The notes beneath the pieces were generated by a model. That model searched no databases. It had not been told where the DNA came from and saw only the letters and a list, made by a program, of their open reading frames with translations. Positions 23,846 through 33,268 of a stretch of 64,000 nucleotides of DNA are shown piece after piece. Positions within the stretch are counted from its first letter, which is position 1. Every line of letters starts with the position of its first letter. The stretch covers positions 62,001-126,000 of the forward strand of contig LNEM01000021.1 in NCBI GenBank assembly GCA_001464955.1. The letters are read 5' to 3'. A program made the translations under genes and the position numbers. This stretch comes from Rhizobiales bacterium Ga0077537. GTDB lineage: Bacteria; Pseudomonadota; Alphaproteobacteria; Rhizobiales; Hyphomicrobiaceae.

Positions 23846-26800
23846 ATGCACCCCGCGACATGCGCCGTGCCCGCAGCGCGCCGCCGCCCTATGCGGAGTT
23901 GCAGGCGGTCAGCAATTTCTCCTTCCTGGAGGGCGGCTCCCACGCCGACGAACTCGTCGCGCAGGCGCGCATGCTCGGCCTTGCGGCTCTCGGTATCGCC
24001 GACCGCAATACCGTAGCCGGCGTCGTGAGAGCCCACAGCGCCGCCCGCGAGGTGGGCCTCCGCCTGCTCGTCGGCGCCCGCCTCGATCTCGCCTGCGGCA
24101 CGAGGCTCATCTGCTATCCGACAGATCGGCGTGCCTGGGGCCGTCTTTGCCGCCTGCTGTCTCTCGGCCAGGGCCGCGCTCCGAAAGGCTCCTGCCATCT
24201 GACGATCGACGACGTCGCAGCCCACGCGGACGGCCAGGTACTGATCCTGCTGCCGCCGGAGGACTGGAACTGGCAGGAACTGGTCCATCCATCGGCGCCG
24301 ACCCCCGCGCCGTGCCGGCCACGGCTCGAGCAGGCAAAGATCGTTCCTTTTCCATCGCTCGCCTCTGCAGGCGCGCACGCACCCGGACACCCCCAGCCGC
24401 AGAACGTATCTTCCACGCCGCAACCCCATCTCGCGGGGTGCCTCCTCGAAGCCCGTCGTGTTTTGCATTCAGCCACCCGGCTTTATCTGGCGGCGAGCCA
24501 CACCTATCGCGGCGACGATCAGGCACGGCTCTCGGCGCTCTCGGCCATCGCCACCCGGACGGGCATCCCTCTCGTCGCGACCGGCGACGTGCTCTACCAC
24601 GCCGCCCATCGCCGCCCCTTGCAGGACGTTTTGACGGCGATCCGGGACGGGACGACGGTCGCCGGAGCCGGCCTCCGCCTGGCCCGGAACGCCGAGCGCC
24701 ACATCAAGGCGCCGACCGCCATGGCGCGCCTGTTCGCGGGCCACGAGACGGCCCTCGCACGCACCCTCGAGATCGTCGATCTCTGCCGCTTTTCCCTCGA
24801 CGAACTGGTCTACGAGTACCCCGACGAGCCCATCCCGCCGGACACGACGCCCCAGGCGCACCTGGCGCGGCTCACCCGCGAGGGCGCGCACCGGCGTTTT
24901 CCCGACGGTGTTCCCGAGCACGTCGAACATCTGATCGCGCGCGAACTCACGCTCATCGGCGAACTCTCCTACGCCCCCTATTTCCTGACGGTGCACGACA
25001 TCGTCGCCTTCGCCCGATCCCGCGGCATCCTCTGCCAGGGCCGTGGCTCGGCCGCCAACTCGGTCGTCTGCTACTGCCTCGGCATCACCTCCGTGAACCC
25101 GACCGAGATCGATCTTCTCTTCGAGCGCTTCGTATCGGCCGAGCGCAAGGAGCCCCCCGACATCGACGTCGACTTCGAGCACGAGCGCCGCGAGGAGGTG
25201 ATCCAGTACATCTACGGCCGTTACGGCCGCGACCGCGCGGGCCTCGCCGCGACCGTCATCTCCTACCGTGCCCGCTCGGCCGTGCGCGAGGTCGGCAAGG
25301 CCATGGGCCTCTCCGAGGATACCGTATCGGCGCTCGCTGGCATGGTGTGGGGCACCCGCTCCGGCGGCGTCCTCCCGGAAAGCCATGTCCGCGAGGCCGG
25401 CCTCGACCCGTCCGATCCCCTGCTCGCCCGCGTCATCGCCCTCGCCGACGAATTGACCGGCTTCCCGCGTCATCTTTCCCAGCACGTCGGTGGCTTCGTC
25501 CTCACCCGCGGCCCCCTGATCGAGGTCGTCCCGGTCGGCAACGCCGCGATGGCCGACCGCACTTTCATCGAATGGGACAAGGACGATCTGGCGACCCTCG
25601 GCCTCCTCAAGGTCGACGTGCTGGCCCTCGGCATGCTGACCTGCATCCGCAAGGCATTCGATCTATTGGCGCGTCATGGCGGCGGCAACCTCACGCTCGC
25701 GACCGTCCCCCGCGAGGATCCGGCGGTCTACGACATGCTCTGCAAGGCCGACTCTCTAGGCGTCTTCCAGGTCGAAAGCCGGGCCCAGATGAACATGCTC
25801 CCGCGCCTGAAGCCGCGCCGCTTCTACGACCTCGTGATCGAGGTCGCGATCGTCCGCCCCGGCCCCATCCAGGGCGACATGGTCCACCCCTATCTCCGCC
25901 GCCGCTCGGGCCTCGAACCTGTGGCCTACCCCTCGCCCGGCCCCGGTCACGGCCCTCCGGACGAGCTGCGCCGCATCCTCGGCAAGACACTCGGCGTCCC
26001 CCTGTTCCAGGAGCAGGCCATGCGCATCGCGATGACGGCAGCGCGCTTCAGCGACGCCGATGTGAACGAGCTGCGCAAGGCCATGGCCACCTTCCGGCGC
26101 CGGGGCACCATCGGCCGCCTCGAGCAGAAGATGGTGGAGGCCATGGTCGCACGCGGTTACGACCCCGCTTTCGCCGAGCGATGCTTCAACCAGATCAAGG
26201 GGTTCGGAGAGTACGGCTTTCCCGAGAGCCACGCCGCCAGCTTTGCCCATCTGGTCTACGTGTCCTCATGGCTGAAATGCCACCATCCGGCCGCCTTCGC
26301 CGCGGCCCTGCTCAACTCCCAGCCCATGGGCTTCTACGCACCGGCCCAGATCGTGCGTGATGCCGCCGAGCACGGCGTCGAGATCCGCCCGCCGGATATC
26401 GGCCATTCCGATTGGGATGCGACGCTGGAGGCGGCATCGGACGATCGGCTCGCCCTGCGCCTCGGCCTGCGGCAGATCGAGGGCCTGGCCGAGGACGAAT
26501 GCCGGACCATGGTCGCAACCCGCCACACCTATGCGGCGCGTACAGGCCGCGCGATGCCGTTCCTGGACGTCCACGATCTGCGCCAGCGTACCGGCGCCCG
26601 CCTCGCCACGCTCGAGCGCCTCGCCGCCGCCGACGCCATGCGGTCGCTCGGACTGGATCGCCGCCAGGCGCTCTGGGCCGTGAAGGGGCTGCAGGGCAGC
26701 GCCCCCCTGCCGCTCTTTGCCTGGAGCGAGAGCCGGGAGACGGGAGCCGAAGCCCCCGTGGCGCTGCCCGCGATGCCGCTGTCCGAGCATGTCGTGAGCG

Positions 26801-27339
26801 ACTACCAGACCTTGCGTCTGTCGCTGAAGGCACACCCGATGAGCTTCTTGCGCGCCGGGCTCTCCCGCTCCCGTGTCGTGCCCTGCGCGCGTCTGCGCAC
26901 CCTGCCCGACGGCGCCCGGACGGCCGTTGCCGGCGTCATTCTCGTGCGCCAGCGCCCGGGCTCGGCGAAAGGCGTCGTGTTCATGACCATCGAGGACGAG
27001 ACGGGCATCGCCAACGTCGTCGTCTGGCCGAAGACGCTCGAGCGTTATCGGCGCGAGATCATGACGGCCCGTCTGATGCTCGTGCGCGGCCGCATCCAGC
27101 GCCACGAGGAGATCATCCATCTGGTTTCCGCCAGCATCGAGGACCGGAGCGATCTCCTCTCGACGCTCATGGAGGACCAGGACATCTCCCAGGACATCTC
27201 GATGCCGATCCCTATCGCCAATGCCGACGAGGTCCTCCGCCCGGAACCCGGCTCCGCGCGCCAGCCACGCGGCTCGACCGCGACCAACCGGCACCCCCGC
27301 GACGCACGCATCATCCCCCGCTCGCGCGATTTCCACTGA
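23842..27339 (+). CDS. dnaE2: error-prone DNA polymerase DnaE2
   Basis: The C-family polymerase catalysing mutagenic bypass synthesis in the imuA-imuB-dnaE2 system. At 1165 residues it has the usual DnaE2 length. The N-terminal PHP domain begins YAELQAVSNFSFLEGGSH. The catalytic aspartates are in PDIDVDFEHERRE, with Asp at about 440, 442 and 444. GRGSAANSVVCYCLGIT precedes them. The helix-hairpin-helix and OB-fold regions follow, the latter containing GVVFMTIEDETGIANVVVWP. An extra segment around residues 150-200 (HPSAPTPAPCRPRLEQAK) appears to be an insertion within the PHP region. It begins at the ATGA overlap with imuB. Confidence 0.97.
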   Translation: MNAPRDMRRARSAPPPYAELQAVSNFSFLEGGSHADELVAQARMLGLAALGIADRNTVAGVVRAHSAAREVGLRLLVGARLDLACGTRLICYPTDRRAWGRLCRLLSLGQGRAPKGSCHLTIDDVAAHADGQVLILLPPEDWNWQELVHPSAPTPAPCRPRLEQAKIVPFPSLASAGAHAPGHPQPQNVSSTPQPHLAGCLLEARRVLHSATRLYLAASHTYRGDDQARLSALSAIATRTGIPLVATGDVLYHAAHRRPLQDVLTAIRDGTTVAGAGLRLARNAERHIKAPTAMARLFAGHETALARTLEIVDLCRFSLDELVYEYPDEPIPPDTTPQAHLARLTREGAHRRFPDGVPEHVEHLIARELTLIGELSYAPYFLTVHDIVAFARSRGILCQGRGSAANSVVCYCLGITSVNPTEIDLLFERFVSAERKEPPDIDVDFEHERREEVIQYIYGRYGRDRAGLAATVISYRARSAVREVGKAMGLSEDTVSALAGMVWGTRSGGVLPESHVREAGLDPSDPLLARVIALADELTGFPRHLSQHVGGFVLTRGPLIEVVPVGNAAMADRTFIEWDKDDLATLGLLKVDVLALGMLTCIRKAFDLLARHGGGNLTLATVPREDPAVYDMLCKADSLGVFQVESRAQMNMLPRLKPRRFYDLVIEVAIVRPGPIQGDMVHPYLRRRSGLEPVAYPSPGPGHGPPDELRRILGKTLGVPLFQEQAMRIAMTAARFSDADVNELRKAMATFRRRGTIGRLEQKMVEAMVARGYDPAFAERCFNQIKGFGEYGFPESHAASFAHLVYVSSWLKCHHPAAFAAALLNSQPMGFYAPAQIVRDAAEHGVEIRPPDIGHSDWDATLEAASDDRLALRLGLRQIEGLAEDECRTMVATRHTYAARTGRAMPFLDVHDLRQRTGARLATLERLAAADAMRSLGLDRRQALWAVKGLQGSAPLPLFAWSESRETGAEAPVALPAMPLSEHVVSDYQTLRLSLKAHPMSFLRAGLSRSRVVPCARLRTLPDGARTAVAGVILVRQRPGSAKGVVFMTIEDETGIANVVVWPKTLERYRREIMTARLMLVRGRIQRHEEIIHLVSASIEDRSDLLSTLMEDQDISQDISMPIPIANADEVLRPEPGSARQPRGSTATNRHPRDARIIPRSRDFH

Positions 27340-27458
27340 GCGTGTCATGCCGCGACCACGAACCACATCGCTGGCTCACGCACAGCCCGCCGCGCGGATC
27401 CGCTTGGCAACCCAGCTTCCACCACTAAACTGTCGGTTGGTGGCGGGAGGATGCTTCG

Positions 27459-29303
27459 ATGCCGGACGGATCGACGACGCGGCACGGCGCTCGCCTCCGG
27501 ATTGCGCAACCGACAGCCGTGGCGCTGCTGACGGCAGGCCTCTTCCTCGCGCCAGCGCCCGCCGAGGCGCAGCTCGCCCCACCGGCTCCCGAGGCGGCGA
27601 GCGGCTGGCTCGCCACGACCTCGTCGCGCGCAACCCGCCACATGATCTCGACGGCCAACCCGATCGCCTCCGCGACGGGCCGCGAGATCCTGCGCAAGGG
27701 GGGCTCGGCGGTCGACGCGGCGATCGCGGCCCAGTTCGTCCTTGGCCTCGTCGAGCCGCAATCCTCGGGCCTCGGCGGCGGCGCCTTCCTGGTCTTCTGG
27801 GACCGGACGACGGGCGCGCTCACCACCTACGACGGCCGCGAGACGGCGCCGTCTGCCGCGCGCCCGGACCGTTTCCTCGACCAGGGCCGGCCGATGCCGT
27901 TCATGGCTGCGGTGAAATCGCCGCTCTCGGTCGGCGTACCCGGCACTGTCCGCCTTCTGGCGGAAGTCCATCGCCGCCATGGCAAGCTGCCGTGGCCAGA
28001 CCTTGTCGCGCCGGCCCTCGCCCTCGCCGAGGCCGGCTTTGCAGTTTCCCCGCGCCTTCACCGGCTGTTGGCGGATTCGGCGCCCGCGTCGTTCTCGGAG
28101 ACTGCCCGCGCCTATTTCTTCGACGCCGCCGGCCGCCCCCATCCGCCCGGTCATCGCCTGACGAATCCCGCCTACGCGGCAACGCTGCGACGCATTGCAA
28201 CGGACGGCGCCGACGGCTTCTACAAAGGCGAGATCGCGGCCAGCATCGTGGCGGCGCTGTCGACCGGAGCCGCTACCACCGGCAAGGGCACCGTCACGAC
28301 AGCGGATCTCGCCAACTATCGGGTCGTCGAGCGCCCGCCCGTTTGCACGCTCTACCGCCGCCACCGCGTCTGTGGCATGGGTCCACCCTCGTCGGCCGGC
28401 CACGCCATCGCCCAGACCCTCGGCGTCCTCGACGGCTTCGATCTCGGAACTCGGCCAGTGCTCTCGGCCTCGCCAGCGCCCCTGCATCTCGTCGCCGAGG
28501 CCCTGAAGCTCGCCTTCGCCGATCGCGCCCGATATGTCGCCGATCCAGATTTCATCCCCGTTCCACCGGGGCTTCTCGCCCCGGACTACATCGCGGAACG
28601 CCGCAAGCTCATCATGCCGTGGCGCCCTCTCGCGACAGCGCCGCCGGGTGTACCACCGGGCGTCAGGGCCTCAAGTTACGGCGCGGACGCAACGGTCGAG
28701 GCCCACGGGACGAGCCATCTCTCGATCGTCGACGCGGCGGGGAACGCCGTCGCCATGACCACGACGATCGAGGCTGCCTTCGGCTCCGGAATCATGGCCG
28801 CGGGCTTCCTCCTCAACAACGAGCTGACCGACTTTTCCATGCGCCCGACGGACCGCGACAACCGTCTGATCGCGAACCGCGTCGAGCCGCTGAAGCGGCC
28901 GCGCAGCTCAATGGCCCCGACGCTCGTCTTCGCACCGGACGGCTCGCTGCGCCTTGTCACTGGCTCGGCCGGCGGCGCCCGCATCATTCCCTATGTTCTG
29001 AAGACGATACTCGCCGTCGTCGATTGGAACGCCGACGCGCTGACCGCCGTATCTCTGCCGAATTTCGCGACCCGCAACGTCGACGTCGAGATCGAGGAAC
29101 CGATGGTCTCCGGCTGGGACGGGCTCGGCCACCCCGCCGGCGCGATGGGGATTGTTGGAACCGCGCCCTCGCTCGCGCCACATCGCCAAGCGCTGCACAT
29201 CCAGACGCTGACATCGGGAACCCAGGTCATCGTGCGCCGGCCCGACGGAGCGCTCGAGGGCGCAGCCGATCCGCGGCGCGAGGGTCTCGCCCTCGGCGAC
29301 TGA
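27459..29303 (+). CDS. ggt: gamma-glutamyltransferase, periplasmic
   Basis: Cleaves or transfers the gamma-glutamyl group of glutathione outside the cytoplasm. The 614-residue precursor has a signal peptide (AVALLTAGLFLAPAPAEAQ) and the proenzyme motifs GGSAVDAAIAAQFVLGLVEP and SSGLGGGAFLVFWD. The autoprocessing Thr is Thr418 in HGTSHLSIVDAAGNAV, so the small subunit would be about 197 residues. GGARIIPYVLKT comes later. The start has GGGAGG 8 bases upstream. Together with chaC and gloB elsewhere in the window it fits glutathione turnover. It is convergent with the ParA pair. Confidence 0.93.
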   Translation: MPDGSTTRHGARLRIAQPTAVALLTAGLFLAPAPAEAQLAPPAPEAASGWLATTSSRATRHMISTANPIASATGREILRKGGSAVDAAIAAQFVLGLVEPQSSGLGGGAFLVFWDRTTGALTTYDGRETAPSAARPDRFLDQGRPMPFMAAVKSPLSVGVPGTVRLLAEVHRRHGKLPWPDLVAPALALAEAGFAVSPRLHRLLADSAPASFSETARAYFFDAAGRPHPPGHRLTNPAYAATLRRIATDGADGFYKGEIAASIVAALSTGAATTGKGTVTTADLANYRVVERPPVCTLYRRHRVCGMGPPSSAGHAIAQTLGVLDGFDLGTRPVLSASPAPLHLVAEALKLAFADRARYVADPDFIPVPPGLLAPDYIAERRKLIMPWRPLATAPPGVPPGVRASSYGADATVEAHGTSHLSIVDAAGNAVAMTTTIEAAFGSGIMAAGFLLNNELTDFSMRPTDRDNRLIANRVEPLKRPRSSMAPTLVFAPDGSLRLVTGSAGGARIIPYVLKTILAVVDWNADALTAVSLPNFATRNVDVEIEEPMVSGWDGLGHPAGAMGIVGTAPSLAPHRQALHIQTLTSGTQVIVRRPDGALEGAADPRREGLALGD

Positions 29304-29314
29304 CCGCCGCGAGG

Positions 29315-29857
29315 CTAGCTGGCGGCGGCGCGCCGGTTCGCGATCCGCCGCTCGGCCGCAGCCACAATGGCGAGCCGGATGTCGGCCGCCTCGTCGAGAT
29401 CGTTGGCGATGCCGAGCTGCTGTTCGCGCGCCAGAAGTCTGAGGGAAGCAACATCGTCGATCGAGGTCAGCTCCTCGAGCACAGCCTCCCGCCCCCGCGT
29501 CCGGAAGACGACGACCACGTTCGGGGAATAGGGATCGAACGCGGCCGGCAGCTGAGGCTCCGCGCCATCGTCGGCTCCATTCAAGGCGGGCTCGACACCA
29601 GCCGCTTCGACATCTGCCGGCGCGGTCCCGCCCGACACGTCGCTCTGTGCGTGAGTGGAGACGGCGGTCGCGCCACCACGGCGACGGCCGGCTCCGGCAT
29701 CGGCCGCGCGCCGCAGCGAAACGAGCGCGATCTCGTCCTGGAGACGCGCGAGGATTCGCTCGACCACCCCGGCATCGCCGGCCCCCTCTTCCCGTGCAAT
29801 GCGCGCGAGATAGGCGTCCTTGGCTCCGCCCGAAAGCATCCGCTTACGCTTTGCCAT
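29315..29857 (-). CDS. hypothetical protein, probable partner of the adjacent ParA ATPase
   Basis: A 180-residue protein not recognised as a known family. It begins with a basic tail (MAKRKRML), followed by a helical segment (ARLQDEIALVSLRRAA). A low-complexity acidic/Ala stretch covers about residues 60-110. A helical C-terminus (FRTRGREAVLEELTSIDDVA onward) is rich in charged residues. A GGGAGG 6 bases before the ATG makes the start secure. The gene follows a ParA gene by 39 bases on the same strand. Partners that stimulate ParA-type ATPases commonly carry an N-terminal Lys/Arg tail, so this may be the adaptor. The link is positional inference. Confidence 0.7.
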   Translation of the reverse strand: MAKRKRMLSGGAKDAYLARIAREEGAGDAGVVERILARLQDEIALVSLRRAADAGAGRRRGGATAVSTHAQSDVSGGTAPADVEAAGVEPALNGADDGAEPQLPAAFDPYSPNVVVVFRTRGREAVLEELTSIDDVASLRLLAREQQLGIANDLDEAADIRLAIVAAAERRIANRRAAAS

Positions 29858-29896
29858 GGCCGGCCTCCCGTCTCGCGGTGCCCGCGTCGAACCCCA

Positions 29897-30784
29897 TCAG
29901 CCCGCCTTCGCGAGCCATGTGGCGGCTCCGAACACCTCGTCGTGCAGCGCCTTCAGGTGTGGCAGCGCATCGCCGAACTTCTCGGCCATCGTCTTCTTGT
30001 GCTCTTCCCAGTCGAAGGCCCGCGCCACGCTGTCGAGCAACGGCACCCGCGACTTGAGCATCGGGTGATCGAGCGCGATCTGGTCGATCAGCAGCCGCTC
30101 GCGTCCTTTGCCCGTCACGTAGTTGGGGAGCGTCGTGTAGCGCCGATCCTCGAATGGCACCGTCGCCAGCTGATCCGCCGTCTCGACGCGCTCGATGAGC
30201 AGCGCCGCCCGGTCGAGCGCGAACTGCGACACGAAATCCGGCCGGAACGGCACGACCACCTGATCCGCGAGATCGATCGCCGCCAGCGCCGCGAACGAAA
30301 GCCCCGGCGGACAGTCGAGAATGACGTAGTCGAAGTCGTGGCCGAAATGCTTGATCAGGCGCTTCATCCGGTTGCGCACCTCTTGCGCAACCTTGTCCGG
30401 ATCGACGCCGCGCTTGGCCTGCTTCAGATAGAGTTCGCCCTGCACGTCCTCGAGCATGAGCGATCCCGGCAGCACCGACACCCGACCGTTCGCCGCCCGT
30501 GGATGCGCGACGTCGCCGACGCCGTCGACCACATAGAACGACTCGTCCTCCGCCACCTTCTCGAACCGATCGAAGAAGTAGTCGGAGATCGTGCGGCCCG
30601 CGCGCCGCGCCTTGTCCCAGCCCTCGCCCCCGATCAGCATCAGCGAGGCGTTGCACTGCGTGTCGAGGTCGACGACGAGCACGCGCTTGCGTCCCCATGC
30701 GGCCGAAGCATGCGCCAGCATCACGGCGACGGTCGATTTGCCGACGCCACCTTTTCTGTTCGCTACTGCCAGAAATCGCGCCAT
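29897..30784 (-). CDS. ParA-family ATPase (orphan, no ParB nearby)
   Basis: A 295-residue deviant-Walker-A ATPase. The signature lysines are in RKGGVGKST at residues 10-18. Switch I is VLVVDLDTQCNASL and Walker B is YVILDCPPGLS. ParA-type ATPases form dynamic gradients on the nucleoid to move plasmids, chromosomes or protein cargos. The chromosomal parA is normally beside parB and rsmG/mnmG, none of which is here, so this is a separate system. The only candidate partner is the 180-residue basic-tailed protein just downstream. Its start has AGAGG 4 bases upstream. Confidence 0.9.
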   Translation of the reverse strand: MARFLAVANRKGGVGKSTVAVMLAHASAAWGRKRVLVVDLDTQCNASLMLIGGEGWDKARRAGRTISDYFFDRFEKVAEDESFYVVDGVGDVAHPRAANGRVSVLPGSLMLEDVQGELYLKQAKRGVDPDKVAQEVRNRMKRLIKHFGHDFDYVILDCPPGLSFAALAAIDLADQVVVPFRPDFVSQFALDRAALLIERVETADQLATVPFEDRRYTTLPNYVTGKGRERLLIDQIALDHPMLKSRVPLLDSVARAFDWEEHKKTMAEKFGDALPHLKALHDEVFGAATWLAKAG

Positions 30785-30865
30785 CGAACCTCTGCCGTCT
30801 GGGTGGACGATAAGGTTCGGAATCGTAAGCGATTCGCAGTCACGCGGCCAACGTCGCCGGCAGCG

Positions 30866-31915
30866 TCAGCCGGCCGCGACGCAATAGATGTCACGCACCG
30901 GCCCCGGCAGCGGCATCGGTTCCCACGATTTGCCACCGTCGCGCGTGCCGAAGATCTCGCCCTCGTATCTGGCGCCGACGAGCACTTCGTCCGGGTCCCG
31001 CTCATTGAGCCCGACGCACATGATGGTGCCGTGCACCTGCACCTTGTCGAACCGCTGCCACGTCTTGCCGGCATCCATCGAGCGAAGCACGGCGCCATCG
31101 TGGCTCGCCGCCGCGACCGACAGCGCCGCATACATCGTCCGCGGATCGTTGACCGCGACGCGGACGTCGCGGCCGTAGGTGATGGGCGAGAACCGCTTCA
31201 TCTCCATGTCGACCCACGTGCGTCCCTGATCGGTCGAGCGGAAGAGCCCCATCCGGCACGCGAGCACGACGCTGTTCGGCTCCGCCGGCGTGATCGTGAT
31301 GGCGTGCCCGTCGAGCATGCCCTCCGCCTCGTTCTGGGTCAGGATCTTGCTTTTCAGGTGCGGCAGCTTCGAAAGTTCGACCAGATGCGCGCTGCAATCG
31401 ACCCACGTCTTGCCGAAATCATCCGACCGGACGACCCCGTTGACCTCGAGCGCCGCATAGATCTGGTCCGGCCGCGTCGGATGCTGGACCATGCGCATCA
31501 CGCGGGCGCTGAACACGCACTTCTCGCGCTCCGCGATCCCGGCATCCGGCAGCGCTGTCCAGCTCTGCCCCATGTCGTCGCTGCGATAGAACCCGATCGG
31601 CGAGGCCCCCGCCAGGATGACGTCGGGATCGCGACGGTCGACCAGAAACGACCAGATCTGCGTCTTTCCCGGGAACGTCGCTCGGCGGAACGTGGCGCCA
31701 TGGTCGGTCGAGAGCCAGACGCCGTCCGTCGTGCCGGCGAGAACGACATCACGGTTTGTCGGATGCACCACCACCGTGTGCGTATCGACGTCGGGGAGCA
31801 CATGCTCCCACGCGCCACCGCTCGACGGCCGCCGGAAGATGCCGATCTTCCCCGGCTGGTCGGTCCTGCCGAACGTCGTCGCCACGCCGGCGAAGGCATA
31901 GGTTTCTTGGCCCAT
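30866..31915 (-). CDS. BNR/sialidase-like beta-propeller protein
   Basis: A 349-residue protein built from repeated Asp-box motifs (S-x-D-x-G-x-T-W): STDHGATF, SDDMGQSW, SDDFGKTW, STDQGRTW, SMDAGKTW and TRDGGKSW. The motifs recur roughly every 50 residues and indicate a beta-propeller. No signal peptide is seen, so it is probably cytoplasmic, and no catalytic residues of sialidases can be assigned. Relatives are annotated as exo-alpha-sialidase or as related to photosystem assembly factor YCF48, but neither function is supported here. It ends about 80 bases before the ParA gene on the same strand. Confidence 0.85.
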   Translation of the reverse strand: MGQETYAFAGVATTFGRTDQPGKIGIFRRPSSGGAWEHVLPDVDTHTVVVHPTNRDVVLAGTTDGVWLSTDHGATFRRATFPGKTQIWSFLVDRRDPDVILAGASPIGFYRSDDMGQSWTALPDAGIAEREKCVFSARVMRMVQHPTRPDQIYAALEVNGVVRSDDFGKTWVDCSAHLVELSKLPHLKSKILTQNEAEGMLDGHAITITPAEPNSVVLACRMGLFRSTDQGRTWVDMEMKRFSPITYGRDVRVAVNDPRTMYAALSVAAASHDGAVLRSMDAGKTWQRFDKVQVHGTIMCVGLNERDPDEVLVGARYEGEIFGTRDGGKSWEPMPLPGPVRDIYCVAAG

Positions 31916-32083
31916 GGAACGCGTCCTCCCGAGGTCTGTTTCAGCGATGCTAGTCGGCCCCGGCCCGGGAGCGCAACGGCTGTTCGAGACGAAGAACGCT
32001 CCGGTACCTGCGCGAACCGATTGATCCGCGGGCGAAGTCGCCTATCTTGTGAGCAGGACCGAGGTGATCCGAGAGGCTGAGGC

Positions 32084-32314
32084 GTGACGGCAGTTGCAGG
32101 GCGGACGGATGTGAGGCTCGAGATCGTCGTCAACGGCGAGCCACGCGAGGCGCGGGCCGCGACGCTGGCCGCGCTTCTGGACGAACTCGGCTATGGCGAC
32201 CAGCGCGTCGCGACCGCGATCAATGGCGATTTCGTCCCCGAGCGCGCCCGGCCGGGAACCACGCTGCGCACCGGCGACCATGTCGAAGTTGTAGCCCCCC
32301 GCCAGGGCGGTTGA
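32084..32314 (+). CDS. thiS: sulfur carrier protein ThiS
   Basis: A 76-residue ubiquitin-like protein that carries sulfur as a C-terminal thiocarboxylate for thiazole synthesis. The required C-terminal Gly-Gly is present (VVAPRQGG), with the typical VVNGEPRE opening and a VATAINGDFVPE loop. The start is a GTG with GAGAGGCTGAGG upstream. It begins the thiS-thiG-thiE block. No thiamine pyrophosphate riboswitch was found in its 168-base leader. Confidence 0.93.
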   Translation: MTAVAGRTDVRLEIVVNGEPREARAATLAALLDELGYGDQRVATAINGDFVPERARPGTTLRTGDHVEVVAPRQGG

Positions 32315-32430
32315 GACGCGGCGCGGCGCCGCCCGGTCTTGCGGACGCCAAGACAGCGCGCGACGCTGAATGACGGGGGCCATAGGCTCGCTATCCGGTG
32401 GCCCTCGGCCGAAGCCAACGCAATCACGGG

Positions 32431-33264
32431 ATGTCGGACATGATCATGGATCTCGACGCTGCGGCGACCGGCAGCCCCTTCGCGCCCTACGGGACGCCGG
32501 TCCGCTCGCGCCTCCTGCTCGGCACCGCCCAGTACCCCTCCCCGCAGGTGCTGTCCGACGCCATCCGCACCGCCGACGTCTCGATCGTCACGGTCTCGCT
32601 GCGGCGGGAGGCGGCCCGTGCCAAGGGCGGCGAGCGTTTCTGGGACATGATCCGCGGCCTCGGCGTCCATGTGCTGCCCAATACCGCCGGCTGCCGGACC
32701 CCGAAGGAAGCCGTCACCACGGCCCAGATGGCGCGCGAGCTGTTCGGCACGGACTGGATCAAGCTCGAGGTGATCGCCAACGACGATACCCTGCAGCCCG
32801 ACCTGTTCGGCCTCGTCGAGGCGGCCGGCACGCTGGCACGCGACGGCTTCAAGGTGTTCCCCTACACGACCGAGGACCTCGGCGCCGCCGAGCGGCTGCT
32901 GGCGGCCGGCTGCGAGGTGCTCATGCCCTGGGGGGCGCCGATCGGCACTGGCCGCGGCCTCGCCAACCCCTACGCGCTCCGAACCATGCGCGCCTATTTT
33001 CCTGGTGTGCCGCTGGTGGTGGACGCCGGCATGGGCGCCCCGAGCCACGCCGCCCAGGCCATGGAGATGGGCTACGACGCCGTGCTTCTGAACACCGCGG
33101 TGGCCAAGGCCGGCGACCCGATCCGCATGGCCGCAGCCTTCGCCCGCGCCGTCGAGGCGGGCCGCCTTGCCTACGCTGCCGGCCTGATGGAGGCCCGCGA
33201 CATGGCCTCGCCGTCGACCCCGGTAGCCGGGACGCCGTTCTTCGACCTCGATCTCAAGGCCTGA
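32431..33264 (+). CDS. thiG: thiazole synthase ThiG
   Basis: Builds the thiazole phosphate of thiamine from deoxyxylulose phosphate, iminoglycine and ThiS thiocarboxylate. The TIM-barrel signatures are [13 protein letters not shown], the Schiff-base Lys at residue 111 in [27 protein letters not shown], and [11 protein letters not shown] near the C-terminus. The 277-residue length is at the upper end for the family. The start was taken at MSDMIMD. An upstream ATG 11 codons earlier is possible but no ribosome site favours it. It follows thiS by 116 bases, and thiE begins 4 bases after its stop. Confidence 0.96.
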   Translation: MSDMIMDLDAAATGSPFAPYGTPVRSRLLLGTAQYPSPQVLSDAIRTADVSIVTVSLRREAARAKGGERFWDMIRGLGVHVLPNTAGCRTPKEAVTTAQMARELFGTDWIKLEVIANDDTLQPDLFGLVEAAGTLARDGFKVFPYTTEDLGAAERLLAAGCEVLMPWGAPIGTGRGLANPYALRTMRAYFPGVPLVVDAGMGAPSHAAQAMEMGYDAVLLNTAVAKAGDPIRMAAAFARAVEAGRLAYAAGLMEARDMASPSTPVAGTPFFDLDLKA

Positions 33265-33268
33265 CCCC

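Noticed and set aside
23211-26360. A 1049-codon open frame in another phase across imuB and dnaE2
   Set aside because: It is Arg/Pro/Ala-rich without any motif and shadows two well-supported genes. Long false frames are expected at this G+C content.
29897-30784. Chromosome-partitioning parA locus or plasmid origin
   Set aside because: No parB, no parS-like repeats and no replication gene are nearby. The surroundings are ordinary chromosomal genes.
27221-32080. A 1619-codon plus-strand open frame across ggt, the ParA pair and the BNR gene
   Set aside because: Its composition is Arg/His-rich, it shows no domain, and it covers four genes with clear family motifs on either strand.
31916-32083. 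Possible TPP riboswitch before thiS
   Set aside because: CTGAG occurs near 32076, but the other conserved TPP-aptamer blocks (the GAACCTGAT-type segment and paired stems) are missing.
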